From positions 1 to 53,754 of the forward strand of contig DAOTYH010000084.1 in the NCBI GenBank assembly GCA_034435015.1: a stretch of DNA of 53,754 nt, in the 5' to 3' direction. This stretch comes from DAOTYH01 sp034435015 (GTDB lineage Bacteria; Chloroflexota; Anaerolineae; Aggregatilineales; UBA3940). The notes beneath the pieces were generated by a model. That model did not search any database. It was given only the letters and a program-made list of their open reading frames with translations, and was not told the origin of the DNA. Positions 1 through 8,147 of the stretch are shown in pieces (the stretch's first letter is position 1; every line of letters starts with the position of its first letter). Made by a program: the position numbers and the translations under genes.

Positions 1-273
1 CAAGACGCTCTACTTTGACATGGAGTTGGTAGAGTCTGGACAGCCATGTACCTGTGGGTTAATGATGTTTGCGTCCAGCACTTGCACAGAAAACAGGGAA
101 AGACTATCCTTCTGAGCAATTGTGCTGATTTGATTCTGTTCGCACTTGGGTGTAACATCCTACCAACTGAGGCTGGTCTGGCAACCTGCCTTGTCAGGGC
201 AGGAAAGCACTTTTCTGTTGCCAGCATAGCCGGGTGCCGGACATCGCTTACCTTCTAAAGACCGGGGGAACAG
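1..273. other. Left edge, no supported gene
   Basis: I see no convincing gene here. A 70-codon open frame at 46-258 lacks a ribosome binding site and resembles no family I know. A TTGACA at 15-20 has no matching -10 element at the right distance. The last 15 bases hold the G-rich ribosome binding site (about 265-271) of the V4R gene. The stretch may be the 5' leader of that gene or the 3' region of a gene outside the window. Confidence 0.4.
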
Positions 274-1071
274 ATGAGCTCAGAGGATCAGACCAAAGAG
301 AAAGAGACCGAAAAGAAGGAGCCAGAGAAGCCAGAGGCCGGGAAGCCAGAGGCCCCCAAGCCGGAGGCTGGGAAGCCGCCAGAGGCTGAGAAGAAAGAAG
401 CTGAAAAGCCGGTAGCTGAAGAGAAAGAGCCGGAGAAAAAAGCAGAAGAGGGGGAGAAAAAGTACTTCTACCCCAATAAGTGGGCTCGCGTGATCCTGAC
501 CTCAGCCGAAGAAGTGATGGGTGTTCAGGGCGTCACAGCTATGCTTAACATGGCTAAGATGTCCCATTACATTGGCAACTACCCGCCTGACAACATGAAG
601 AAAGAGTTCTCCTTCGAGGAGGTAGGGCGGCTTCAGCAGGCTATCTGGGACATGTATGGCAGTCGGGGGGCGCGGGTCTTTGCAACTCGTGCTGGTGAGC
701 AGTCCTTCAAAGATGGGCTGGCCCAATTCAAGAGTGTGGCCGCCGCCGCCAGCGTAGCAATGAAAGTCGCTAACCTAGAAGCCAAAGTTAAGATCGGGCT
801 GGAGTTCTTCTCTAAGTTCTTCAACACAGTCAGCGACCAGGTGGTCGAAATCAGCGAGGACGATAAATATTGGATATGGACGATCACCCGTTGCCCGGTT
901 TGCTGGGGGCGCAAGTCAGATGAGCCAGTATGCCATCTTGCTATTGGTGTCCTGCAAGCCGCCTTTGCTTGGGTCAGTGACGGCAAAAAGTTCCGTATCC
1001 TAGAAACTGAGTGCAAGGCTAAGGGCGACAAGAATTGCGTCATCAAGATCGAAAAGGTGCCTGTCGAGTAA
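274..1071 (+). CDS. V4R (4-vinyl reductase) domain protein with Lys/Glu/Pro-rich N-terminus
   Basis: Predicted 265-residue soluble protein. Residues 1-67 are a low-complexity Lys/Glu/Pro/Ala linker made of repeats such as EKPEAGKPEAPKPEAGKP. From about residue 70 it reads as a V4R domain, a small-molecule or metal-binding fold found in signalling proteins and in BchJ-like proteins. Supporting residues are the cysteine cluster C207-x2-C210, C220-H221, and C247/C255 in the C-terminal ECKAKGDKNC segment; the family typically ends in such a Cys-containing strand. The ATG follows a GGGGGA ribosome binding site. It is followed on the same strand by a Roadblock/LC7 protein and a response regulator, which suggests a sensor role in one signalling module. 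The ligand is unknown. The charged N-terminal tail may mediate protein contacts or be disordered. Confidence 0.72.
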   Translation: MSSEDQTKEKETEKKEPEKPEAGKPEAPKPEAGKPPEAEKKEAEKPVAEEKEPEKKAEEGEKKYFYPNKWARVILTSAEEVMGVQGVTAMLNMAKMSHYIGNYPPDNMKKEFSFEEVGRLQQAIWDMYGSRGARVFATRAGEQSFKDGLAQFKSVAAAASVAMKVANLEAKVKIGLEFFSKFFNTVSDQVVEISEDDKYWIWTITRCPVCWGRKSDEPVCHLAIGVLQAAFAWVSDGKKFRILETECKAKGDKNCVIKIEKVPVE

Positions 1072-1175
1072 CCAATTATCGGCATGCCATCGCGGCGGTG
1101 TTGACTCCGCCTGTATATGGTAGTGTGGCTTTGTACTAACCTTCCTGATCATCTTGGACAGCTAGGAGTTTGAAA

Positions 1176-1547
1176 TTGACCAAGTCCCGCACTGAACAAA
1201 TGATCGAGCGGCTACGCGATTTACAAGTCAGCTCACCGGCTGTGGAGGCTGCTGCGGTTGTCAGTGTAGATGGCTTGAGCATGGCCTCCTCAATGCCTGC
1301 CAACGTTGAGGAAGATCGCGTGGCCGCCATGTCGGCTGCGATGTTGTCTTTGGGTGAGCGTATTGCCGGCGAGCTGGGGCGTGGAACGCTCGAACAAGTT
1401 TACATCAAGGGCGAGAATGGGTATGTGATCTTGATGGCGGTCGGCGAGGAAGCTGTTTTGACTGTCCTAGCCCGCAAAGATGCGAAGCTGGGCCTTGTCT
1501 TTCTGGATATGGGGCGCGCTGTCGCGGACCTGGCAAAACTTGTCTGA
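1176..1547 (+). CDS. Roadblock/LC7 domain protein
   Basis: About 123 residues, nearly all one Roadblock/LC7 domain. These alpha/beta homodimers regulate MglA-type small GTPases or act as scaffolds in bacterial signalling. Seen here: the N-terminal helix (TEQMIERLRDL), the VEAAAVVSVDGLSMASSMP strand-turn typical of the family, the EEDRVAAMSAAMLSLGERIA helix, and the LEQVYIKGENGYVILMAVG hairpin. I place the start at TTG 1176 because AGGAG (1164-1168) lies 7 bases upstream. A TTG at 1170 is only one base from it. No small GTPase gene lies in the window. The position between the V4R protein and the response regulator argues for a shared signalling role. Confidence 0.8.
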   Translation: MTKSRTEQMIERLRDLQVSSPAVEAAAVVSVDGLSMASSMPANVEEDRVAAMSAAMLSLGERIAGELGRGTLEQVYIKGENGYVILMAVGEEAVLTVLARKDAKLGLVFLDMGRAVADLAKLV

Positions 1548-1666
1548 GTCAACTTGCCTGATATGAGCGTGAGGTTCGGTGTGCCGCCATAACATACATA
1601 GACTGTATAGTGCCTGCTTGTTATATTTGACGGGGCGGCGCAAGTAGGCAGACAAGTGAGAAGATT

Positions 1667-2557
1667 ATGCCTTCGAATCTTCGGCAGACCATCCTCGTCG
1701 TTGAGGATGATCTTGATTTAGCGGAGATGCTGACTGCCTACTTCGATACACAGGGGTATCGGGTTGTTAGTGCCGCTTGGGGTGAGAAGGCAGTTTCGCT
1801 GGCCGCCGAGGTGCTTCCCGACCTTGTCCTGCTGGATGTCCGTTTACCCGATATTGACGGCTATGAAGTCTGCCGCCGTCTGCGTGAAAGCCATAAAACG
1901 CGCGGTATTCCCATCATCTTTCTGACTGAGCGGCGTGCCCGCCTGGATAAACTACAGGGGCTGGAACTGGGGGCAGTGGATTACATCACCAAGCCCTTCG
2001 ATATCCGGGAATTGCGGCTACGGGTGCGCAACCTCCTGCGGCGGGCTGGTGATCTGAGTGCTATGAACGCCGTCACCGGCTTTCCGGAAGGGCGGGCTGT
2101 TGATGAATTCTTGCAGAATGTTGTTGATGCTCCCTCAGATGGGTGGGGGGTAATGGCCATCACACTGAGCGGACTAAAGACCTTCCGGGAGATGTATGGC
2201 TTCATTGCCAGCGATGATGTTCTGCGCACTACCAGCCTCATGATCTACAGGATTGCCAGTGAAGTCGCTGGGGAGAACATCTTTTGTGGCCATCTGAATG
2301 AGCATACACTCTTTGTGTTCTTACCAGCCGAAGACATGGACGCACTGGAAGGCCTGATAGCGGAACGTGTTGGCGGCTCACTGGAGTATTTCTACCCCAA
2401 CGCTCAACATGAATCGATGGCAGAAGGGGCAGATGAAAGATTGGGACTGTGGGTGGGGCAGGTAAAGGCACAGGACGGCCCCTTTGCAAGTGTGGCTGAT
2501 CTGAAAGCCAAAGCTCTTGCCGCACGCCGCACCATTCTCCCCAACCGGCAATCGTAG
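1667..2557 (+). CDS. Response regulator with degenerate GGDEF domain
   Basis: 296 residues. The receiver domain (1-120) is complete: acidic pocket E13/D14/D15, phospho-acceptor D57 in LVLLDVRLPD, T87, and K109 in YITKPF. Residues 133-290 align with a GGDEF diguanylate cyclase fold: NAVTGFPEGRAVDEFLQ replaces the usual DPLTGLPNRRAFDEAL, and LSGLKTFREMYGF replaces LDGFKxxND.YGH. At the active-site hairpin the GGDEF signature is replaced by NEHTL (211-215), so cyclic-di-GMP synthesis is unlikely. The output is probably protein or ligand binding. No histidine kinase lies next to it. It is the third gene of the V4R-Roadblock-regulator cluster, 119 bases after the Roadblock gene. Confidence 0.85.
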   Translation: MPSNLRQTILVVEDDLDLAEMLTAYFDTQGYRVVSAAWGEKAVSLAAEVLPDLVLLDVRLPDIDGYEVCRRLRESHKTRGIPIIFLTERRARLDKLQGLELGAVDYITKPFDIRELRLRVRNLLRRAGDLSAMNAVTGFPEGRAVDEFLQNVVDAPSDGWGVMAITLSGLKTFREMYGFIASDDVLRTTSLMIYRIASEVAGENIFCGHLNEHTLFVFLPAEDMDALEGLIAERVGGSLEYFYPNAQHESMAEGADERLGLWVGQVKAQDGPFASVADLKAKALAARRTILPNRQS

Positions 2558-2582
2558 TTTCGACTTCGGATAAATAGGGAGA

Positions 2583-2625
2583 ACACCATCAACGGGGCAC
2601 AGGTTCTGCGCCCCGTTGATGGTGT
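2583..2625. terminator. Long perfect hairpin between convergent genes
   Basis: A perfect 16-bp stem (2583-2598 with 2610-2625) around an 11-base loop sits between the end of the response regulator (+) and the end of the aminotransferase (-). There is no T-tract on either side, so it may act as a bidirectional terminator or as a 3'-end stabiliser for both mRNAs. The structure is read directly from the sequence; the role is inferred. Confidence 0.6.
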
Positions 2626-2651
2626 ATGGGGATCGGGAATGATCAGCCCCC

Positions 2652-3797
2652 TCAGGCAGGGTGAAGGGGTAATCCTTTAGCCTTCAGGAAGGCCCGAATA
2701 GCGTCCAATAGCTGGGATGTATAACCCGCATCTTTTGCGCGCCCCATGTGACCAATGCGAAAAATCTTGCCATGCAGGTCGCCTAACCCGCCGGAAATCA
2801 TGATGTTGTGTTCATCCAAAAGGAAACGTTGTAGCTCACTGACATTCACATCAGGGCGGGTGTTAATGGCACTGATCATTGGCGCGGCATAGGCTGGATT
2901 GGTGAACAGGGAGAAACCCATCTCAGCCAGGCCTTCACGTGTAACCTGAGAAGCTTTGGCAAAGCTGGCAAAATGTGCCTCAACCCCTTTTGAGAAGATA
3001 CCTTCCAGCGCCCTGTGAAGCGCAACTATGTTATTGGTTGGCAAGGTGGTTGGGTAAGGATGCCAGTCCTTCCAGTTGGTACGATACCATGCCCAGGTGC
3101 GCAGGTCTAGATACCAGCCATGGGCACAGGGATTGTTCTCTGCTGTCTCCCACGCTCGTTTGCTGACCGACATCAAAGCCACACCGGGAGGGGCACCTAG
3201 GCATTTATTCGGCACACTGATGCATATATCAATCCCCCATGCGTCAACACGGATCGGCACGCCGCCAAACGAGGCAACAGCATCTACGATGAGCAGCAAG
3301 TTGAACTCATGGGCTACCTCTGCGATCTCGCGCAAGGGGTTAAGTATTCCGGTGCTGGTCTCATGGTGAACAAGTGCTATGGCGCGGACAGGATGACCTT
3401 CCGCGTTTGCTAAAGGCAATGTCTCTTTGAGGAAGGCCCTCAGGCGGGCTGGATCAATGAACTCACCGACGGGGAAGGTGAGCGTCCACGGGTGTATGCC
3501 GCAAGCTTCGGCTATCTGGATCGTTCGGAAGCCAAAGAAGCCATTTTCGGGTATACAAATGCCCTCACCGGCAGGCACTAGGCTGGCTATACCAGCCTCC
3601 AGAGCGCCGCTACCGGGGCCGGGGATCATCAGCACGTCCCCTTCTGTCTCAAACAGCCGCTTCAGCAGATCGGTTGTGGCCTCAAAAAGAGGCATCCATT
3701 TGGCCCCATAATGGGGGAGTGTTGGTTCTGCGATGGCCGCCAGGACCTCATCATCCACGTCAACAGGGCCGGGGATCATCAGACGGAGATCAGGCAC
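2652..3797 (-). CDS. Class V aminotransferase (alanine-glyoxylate / serine-pyruvate type)
   Basis: PLP-dependent enzyme of about 381 residues, the usual length for the alanine-glyoxylate / serine-glyoxylate aminotransferase group. Visible are the N-terminal MIPGPVDVDDEVL, the glycine-rich cofactor loop (MIPGPGSGALEAG), the VDAVASFGGVPI segment whose Asp contacts the pyridine nitrogen, and the Schiff-base Lys in SVPNKCLGAPPG. The C-terminal RIGHMG motif is also present. I start at GTG 3797: on the minus strand AGGAGGT precedes it with a 9-base gap, and the next 18 upstream codons do not look like this family. The substrate cannot be settled; purine catabolism or photorespiration-like glyoxylate removal are possible. 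It is divergent from the metalloprotease gene and monocistronic. Confidence 0.88.
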   Translation of the reverse strand: MPDLRLMIPGPVDVDDEVLAAIAEPTLPHYGAKWMPLFEATTDLLKRLFETEGDVLMIPGPGSGALEAGIASLVPAGEGICIPENGFFGFRTIQIAEACGIHPWTLTFPVGEFIDPARLRAFLKETLPLANAEGHPVRAIALVHHETSTGILNPLREIAEVAHEFNLLLIVDAVASFGGVPIRVDAWGIDICISVPNKCLGAPPGVALMSVSKRAWETAENNPCAHGWYLDLRTWAWYRTNWKDWHPYPTTLPTNNIVALHRALEGIFSKGVEAHFASFAKASQVTREGLAEMGFSLFTNPAYAAPMISAINTRPDVNVSELQRFLLDEHNIMISGGLGDLHGKIFRIGHMGRAKDAGYTSQLLDAIRAFLKAKGLPLHPA

Positions 3798-3838
3798 TAA
3801 TTTTTTACCTCCTGCTAGCTGAATGTAAGTGACACCAG

Positions 3839-3853
3839 CATTGTGACACAATG
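3839..3853. promoter_or_regulatory. Candidate operator: perfect dyad in divergent region
   Basis: CATTGTG-A-CACAATG is a perfect 7-bp inverted repeat with a one-base centre, in the region between the divergent aminotransferase and metalloprotease genes. A second TTGTGA half-site lies at about 3870-3875. Such dyads often bind dimeric repressors or CRP-type activators. No binding protein is identified. Confidence 0.35.
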
Positions 3854-3921
3854 GGAATGCACTGGCAAAATTGTGAATGATGCCAGTTTGGGGGCGGTAT
3901 TTCCCTCCCGCAAAGCAGGGC

Positions 3922-3927
3922 TATAAT
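3922..3927 (+). promoter_or_regulatory. Candidate -10 box for metalloprotease gene
   Basis: A perfect TATAAT lies 63 bases upstream of the chosen start of the metalloprotease gene. The -35 position 17 bases upstream is weak (TATTTC-like), so the call rests mainly on the -10 element. Confidence 0.4.
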
Positions 3928-3990
3928 CAGGGGCGTGGAATGGGAGTAACTTTGCATGTGAATAGTAGTAATGAGGAGGAAGCCGGTTAC

Positions 3991-6060
3991 ATGAGTCGGA
4001 AGTGGATATGGTTGTGTGGTCTGGTAGTAGTGCTGGTCATGACGGGGCTGTCTGCTTCCCCTGCCGCCGCCCAAGCAGTTTCCGGATTGAATGGCCGCCC
4101 GGTGTTGCCAAATGAGCAGACTTTCGGCACTGAACATTTTGTGATCCATTACACCCTCGTAGGCCATCAGGGGGTTGACCCCGCTGATACAAATGGGAAT
4201 GGCATCTCTGACTATGTCGAAACCGTTGCGGACACCATGGAACATGTCTGGCAGGTCGAGGTTGAGATGATGGGCTGGGCGCCCCCTCCGCCTGATCGGG
4301 GCGAAGGAGGGGATACGCGCCTAGACGTTTATCTCGATAACATCCTGAGCGAAGGATACGCTGGTTACGTGGAGAGCAGCGGCGGACACATTGGCGACAA
4401 CCCCCTTACGGTGGAAGGTGAGCGTAACGCCACTTATGGCTTCATGGTGTTGGATAACGATTACGTAGAGGTGTTGGACGACCCCAACCCAACAGAGACC
4501 CCCCTCCAGCTTATGCAGGCCAGCGCGGCCCATGAATTCAACCACCTGATCCAGGGGGGCTATGATGATATGGACCCTCACTTATGGCTGTATGAGGCAA
4601 CCGCTTCGTGGGTGGAAGATGAGGTCTATGATGATGTCAATGACACGCTCTATTACATAGATGCTGTCTTTGATAACCCAGACATCTGCCTGGTAGCCGA
4701 GACAGCCAGAGGTAACGATGAGCACTGGTATGGGGAATGGTTGTTGTTGCGGCTGATGTCGGAGCGGTATGGGAGCGGCATCGTCCCTTCGATCTGGGCT
4801 TATTCCCGTGATCTGGATGGTTTTGCCTCGATCAATGCCGCGCTGGCGCCTCTGGGTAGCTCGCTGGTAGACGAGTCGCGTGACTTTGCGGTCGCAAATC
4901 TGCTCCGTGCTTACGAGGAGGGAAATACTTACCCTGCGGTGCGTTTGGAAGGAGAAGCAGGGTTGGGCGTGTTTAGCCCATCGGACGGAGTACAAGGCCT
5001 TGGGGCTGACTACGTTCGGGTGTCAGGGAGCGGTAGTGTGACCATCACGCTGAGTGATTCAAGCGGGTATCTGTTCATGCGGGCAGTGGGCGTGCAGGTC
5101 AACAACCCTCAGGCGGATGTCATTGCCGCGAACAGCGGCTCCCTGACAGTCAATCTCGACACCTACCGAGCTGTATTCGTGGTCATCCACAATGACGAAC
5201 CAACCAGCAACGAGGCCCGTTGCCAGTTCACCAATTATAGCCTGACCGTTACTCCTGCGTCGGGTGCTCCCTCTGAGGTCGAAGCGGCCTGGCCCGCCCA
5301 TCATTTTGAGTTGCCCGGCTCCAGCGTGGGAGGTCATAGCGACAGCAACTCCTCCAGCTACCAGCCGCCGGGGGACGCACCCTATGCTAGCGGTGTATTT
5401 GCCGATACGCCAGCCGGCCTGGATGTTCCATTCCAGACGCTTATTCCAACTACATTGCCGCCCGGATACACGTTTGATTACGCCTACGTGATGACCCCTG
5501 AAGACTTTGGGCAGAGCGCCCCATATTACGTGCCCGGCGGGGAGGTTTCGGCTAACTTTGATTATCTAGATGAAAATGGAAACTGGTTGAGCATTTCGGA
5601 GACACCCAGCCCTTATGCTACCATTCGGGAGTGGCTGGAGGATATAGACTACGATACGCCGGGGGAAATCCGGAGCATAGACGGCGTAGAAGTGCTCCTT
5701 GAAGACCTGAGTATGGGTTCAGACATCTGGTATAGCGACACGTTGATCCTGAATGGATTGTTCATTGTGGTAGATGGTGATCATTCTGCTGAGGATACTT
5801 TGGCGCTGGTACGTTCCTTGATCGAAGCTTCGCGGTCTTCTCCACAGGTTGTTACCCCGCCAGCGGTGTTGCAACCAACCCCCGTGGTTGCCCCGCCGAC
5901 TGAAGCTCCGCTTATTGGCGGCCTCGCTACAACCCAGCAGTTGATCAACTATACAGCCCTGGGGCTGTGCGCGGTATGCCTGTGCCTGGTCATTCCAGTG
6001 GCAGTAGTTGGGTTGGTACTCCAGCTCAGGGGAAGAAGTTCAAAACAACCGCCGGTGTAA
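3991..6060 (+). CDS. Secreted, C-terminally anchored zinc metalloprotease (MXAN_6640-like)
   Basis: 689 residues. The N-terminus (MSRKWIWLCGLVVVLVM) with AAAQA is a signal peptide. A short Ca-binding-like stretch (DTNGNGISDYVE) precedes the catalytic region. HEFNH (181-185) fits HExxH, and Glu202 or Glu209 in LYEATASWVEDE would be the third zinc ligand, as in gluzincins. The C-terminal half is beta-rich, followed by a Pro/Thr linker, one membrane helix (about 655-678) and a short basic tail. The product therefore probably sits on the outer face of the cell. I start at ATG 3991 because GAGGAGGA lies 10 bases upstream; the 38 codons before it are not signal-peptide-like. Its substrate is unknown. 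It is convergent with the radical SAM gene. Confidence 0.8.
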   Translation: MSRKWIWLCGLVVVLVMTGLSASPAAAQAVSGLNGRPVLPNEQTFGTEHFVIHYTLVGHQGVDPADTNGNGISDYVETVADTMEHVWQVEVEMMGWAPPPPDRGEGGDTRLDVYLDNILSEGYAGYVESSGGHIGDNPLTVEGERNATYGFMVLDNDYVEVLDDPNPTETPLQLMQASAAHEFNHLIQGGYDDMDPHLWLYEATASWVEDEVYDDVNDTLYYIDAVFDNPDICLVAETARGNDEHWYGEWLLLRLMSERYGSGIVPSIWAYSRDLDGFASINAALAPLGSSLVDESRDFAVANLLRAYEEGNTYPAVRLEGEAGLGVFSPSDGVQGLGADYVRVSGSGSVTITLSDSSGYLFMRAVGVQVNNPQADVIAANSGSLTVNLDTYRAVFVVIHNDEPTSNEARCQFTNYSLTVTPASGAPSEVEAAWPAHHFELPGSSVGGHSDSNSSSYQPPGDAPYASGVFADTPAGLDVPFQTLIPTTLPPGYTFDYAYVMTPEDFGQSAPYYVPGGEVSANFDYLDENGNWLSISETPSPYATIREWLEDIDYDTPGEIRSIDGVEVLLEDLSMGSDIWYSDTLILNGLFIVVDGDHSAEDTLALVRSLIEASRSSPQVVTPPAVLQPTPVVAPPTEAPLIGGLATTQQLINYTALGLCAVCLCLVIPVAVVGLVLQLRGRSSKQPPV

Positions 6061-6068
6061 TGTATCCT

Positions 6069-6096
6069 CTAGGGCGGCCTGCATGGGCCGCCCTAG
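6069..6096. terminator. GC-rich hairpin between convergent genes
   Basis: An 11-bp perfect stem (CTAGGGCGGCC at 6069-6079 with its complement at 6086-6096) and a 6-base loop lie 8 bases after the metalloprotease stop. The T-tract is poor (TTATCTGGTTT on +). It probably separates the two convergent transcripts. Confidence 0.6.
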
Positions 6097-6147
6097 TTAT
6101 CTGGTTTGATAGCCAATTGCCGTCTTGAACGAGGGAACAAATACCCA

Positions 6148-7932
6148 TCACAAGGGGGCAGACTCGGAAGCCTGATAGGCTGTTGTAGTCTGCTCTTTAG
6201 GAGGTTGCCAGCTTCTCAAACGCAGGCTTCGCACCCATGCTTCGATCACCAAGCTAAGCAGACGCAGAACCTTGAAGGGATGTCCTACGGGCAGGTTTAG
6301 CTCCGATTGCTCTTCCAGAACACGCGTGTTGTTGATGATCTCAATTTGTGGACGGAGCGCCCGTATAGCGGCTAAATCGCCTCTGGCCCGCAGTTGCTCG
6401 ATCTCGGCGGCTAGGCGGCGTCCTTCTTCCAGCGCTTGGTGAACACGCTCGGCCTCGGAAGGTTCCACCAGCCCGTATTTGACCTTTAGCTGGTTGAAGC
6501 GCATCCCCACATCATAGGTGGCCATGACAATCTCACGGCGCGACATCCAGTCAGTTTCGTAGTTTAAGGTGAACTGCCAGCTTGGCTCGACAAGCGCGCG
6601 GCGATGCTCTTCCAAAGTGCGATAGAAGATACGATAGCCATGCGCCTCTGGTTGCTCGAAGGCGCGGCTGCCGGGATCAACAAAAGGTGCCATCGGCCCG
6701 ATGAATGGGCGCAGTCTCCGGTCAGTGCCAAACTCTGCCAGAAGCTTCTGGGCATAATCCGCTGTGTCCAACACCGACTGATAGGTTTGCTTGGGCAGGC
6801 CGACCATGAAGAAAACATCCAGTCTTTGCGCCCCCAAGTCCAGAGCAGAGCGCATTGTTTCTTCGATCTGCTCATTCCCATAGGGCTTGCCAAAGGCGCG
6901 GCGGACTTCAGGATCATGGCTTTCGATTGAGATCTCCAGCGCAAAGTTGGGCAGTGACTCAGCCACCAAAGCGAGGAATTCGCGGCTGGCAGGCCAGAAC
7001 AGCTCAATGATTACCGGCTCGGTGACACCCCGTACCTTGTCCAGAAAGCGTTGAGCATATTCCATACCAGCCTGCCGAATGTCTCCCAGCACAAAGATCG
7101 GGCCGTTGCTCACAGAGGCAATCTGGCGCAGGTCATCAGCCATCTGCTCTGGTGAGCGGAAGGCCGGCCTGCTCCGCCCGTGCATGTGGCGGAAGGCAAA
7201 GGCAGAGCCGCCACAGCCGGCACAATTCATGATGCATCCTCGACAACTGAGCACCGGCATAATGGGGTAACGTAACCAGCTCATGAAGGGCAGATAGCTG
7301 GGCAGGTCCATGTCGCGGGCCGCCGAGATCATGATCCGGCGGTAATCTAGCTTGATCAGTCCCAGGTCGGGAGGGCTGTAACTCATCTCGTTGATGTGAA
7401 TCTGGCCTTGACTGTCGCGCCACGAGAGGTTAGGGATTGTCTCAAGCGGCTTGCCAGTCTCTAGAGCCTCGACCAGCATCCTGACCGGCTCTTCGGTTGA
7501 GTCGCCGCGCATCACCAGATCAACTTGCGGATACTCAAGTAGCTCACGGTGGAAGTAAGTGGATGAAAATCCCCCAAACAGAATGGGCGTCCGCGGGTGC
7601 AGACGTTTGACAATCTCAGCGACCGCCAGTGAACCGTGCGCGTGGGGCAGCCAGTGAAGATCAATGCCAAAGGCAAGAGGCTCCGGCAAATCTGCAATGA
7701 AGGTCTCTACGTCGAAGTTCGGGTCCTGGAGCATGCGTGCCGCCAGATTGACGATACGTACCGGATAGCCGTGATCCTCTAGATGGGCAGTGAGGGTAGT
7801 GAACCCGATAGGGTACATCTCGAAGATAGAGGATGAGGGTACTAAATCGCTGACCGGCCCGCGCAGGATGGTTTCTTTGCGAAAATCATACACACTGGGG
7901 GCATGGAGGAGAATCAGAGCTGGTGAGGACAT
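6148..7932 (-). CDS. B12-binding domain / radical SAM protein
   Basis: 594 residues. The N-terminal ~200 residues have the Rossmann-like pattern of a cobalamin-binding domain (YPIGFTTLTAHLEDHGY, ILFGGFSSTYF, LVMRGDSTEEPV). The radical SAM core follows with the CxxxCxxC iron-sulfur motif at C233, C237 and C240, plus extra cysteines C230 and a Gly-Gly after the motif. The domain order is that of B12-dependent radical SAM enzymes, a group that includes methyltransferases and many uncharacterised members; the Ta0216-like subgroup is a possible home. The LLSMSSP-like N-terminus is trimmed to ATG 7932, since GGAG lies too close to the upstream GTG. It is a single gene with no obvious pathway partners, so the substrate is unknown. 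Confidence 0.82.
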   Translation of the reverse strand: MSSPALILLHAPSVYDFRKETILRGPVSDLVPSSSIFEMYPIGFTTLTAHLEDHGYPVRIVNLAARMLQDPNFDVETFIADLPEPLAFGIDLHWLPHAHGSLAVAEIVKRLHPRTPILFGGFSSTYFHRELLEYPQVDLVMRGDSTEEPVRMLVEALETGKPLETIPNLSWRDSQGQIHINEMSYSPPDLGLIKLDYRRIMISAARDMDLPSYLPFMSWLRYPIMPVLSCRGCIMNCAGCGGSAFAFRHMHGRSRPAFRSPEQMADDLRQIASVSNGPIFVLGDIRQAGMEYAQRFLDKVRGVTEPVIIELFWPASREFLALVAESLPNFALEISIESHDPEVRRAFGKPYGNEQIEETMRSALDLGAQRLDVFFMVGLPKQTYQSVLDTADYAQKLLAEFGTDRRLRPFIGPMAPFVDPGSRAFEQPEAHGYRIFYRTLEEHRRALVEPSWQFTLNYETDWMSRREIVMATYDVGMRFNQLKVKYGLVEPSEAERVHQALEEGRRLAAEIEQLRARGDLAAIRALRPQIEIINNTRVLEEQSELNLPVGHPFKVLRLLSLVIEAWVRSLRLRSWQPPKEQTTTAYQASESAPL

Positions 7933-8091
7933 CGAAAGCACTTCTCCAACAAGATGAGTTGATCAAAGGGTGTTCGTTCGTATTCTGTTAGCTGTTCTTC
8001 TTCCCTCAAAAACCAAGCCTTGCGACCATGCCTATAGTACCCAAAAAGAAGTCTCTTCCCTAGTGACTGAAGGCACTACGGGCTAGGACAA

Positions 8092-8116
8092 AGGTCATAA
8101 TAGAGTATTATGACCT
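8092..8116. terminator. 10-bp hairpin downstream of 7TM regulator gene
   Basis: AGGTCATAAT (8092-8101) pairs perfectly with 8107-8116 around a 5-base loop. On the minus strand it lies 32 bases after the stop of the membrane regulator gene and is followed by only a short TTTGT run. On the plus strand it is followed by CTTTTG. It is most likely a weak terminator; an operator is an alternative. Nothing else is evident in 7933-8147. Confidence 0.45.
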
Positions 8117-8147
8117 CTTTTGTAAATAGCCTGATTGGGTGTAGCCT

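Noticed and set aside
46..258. 70-codon open frame at the left edge
   Set aside because: No ribosome binding site, no recognisable motif and unlikely composition for a protein.
633..1085. 150-codon minus-strand frame opposite the V4R gene
   Set aside because: Shadow frame; the plus-strand V4R protein has clear motifs.
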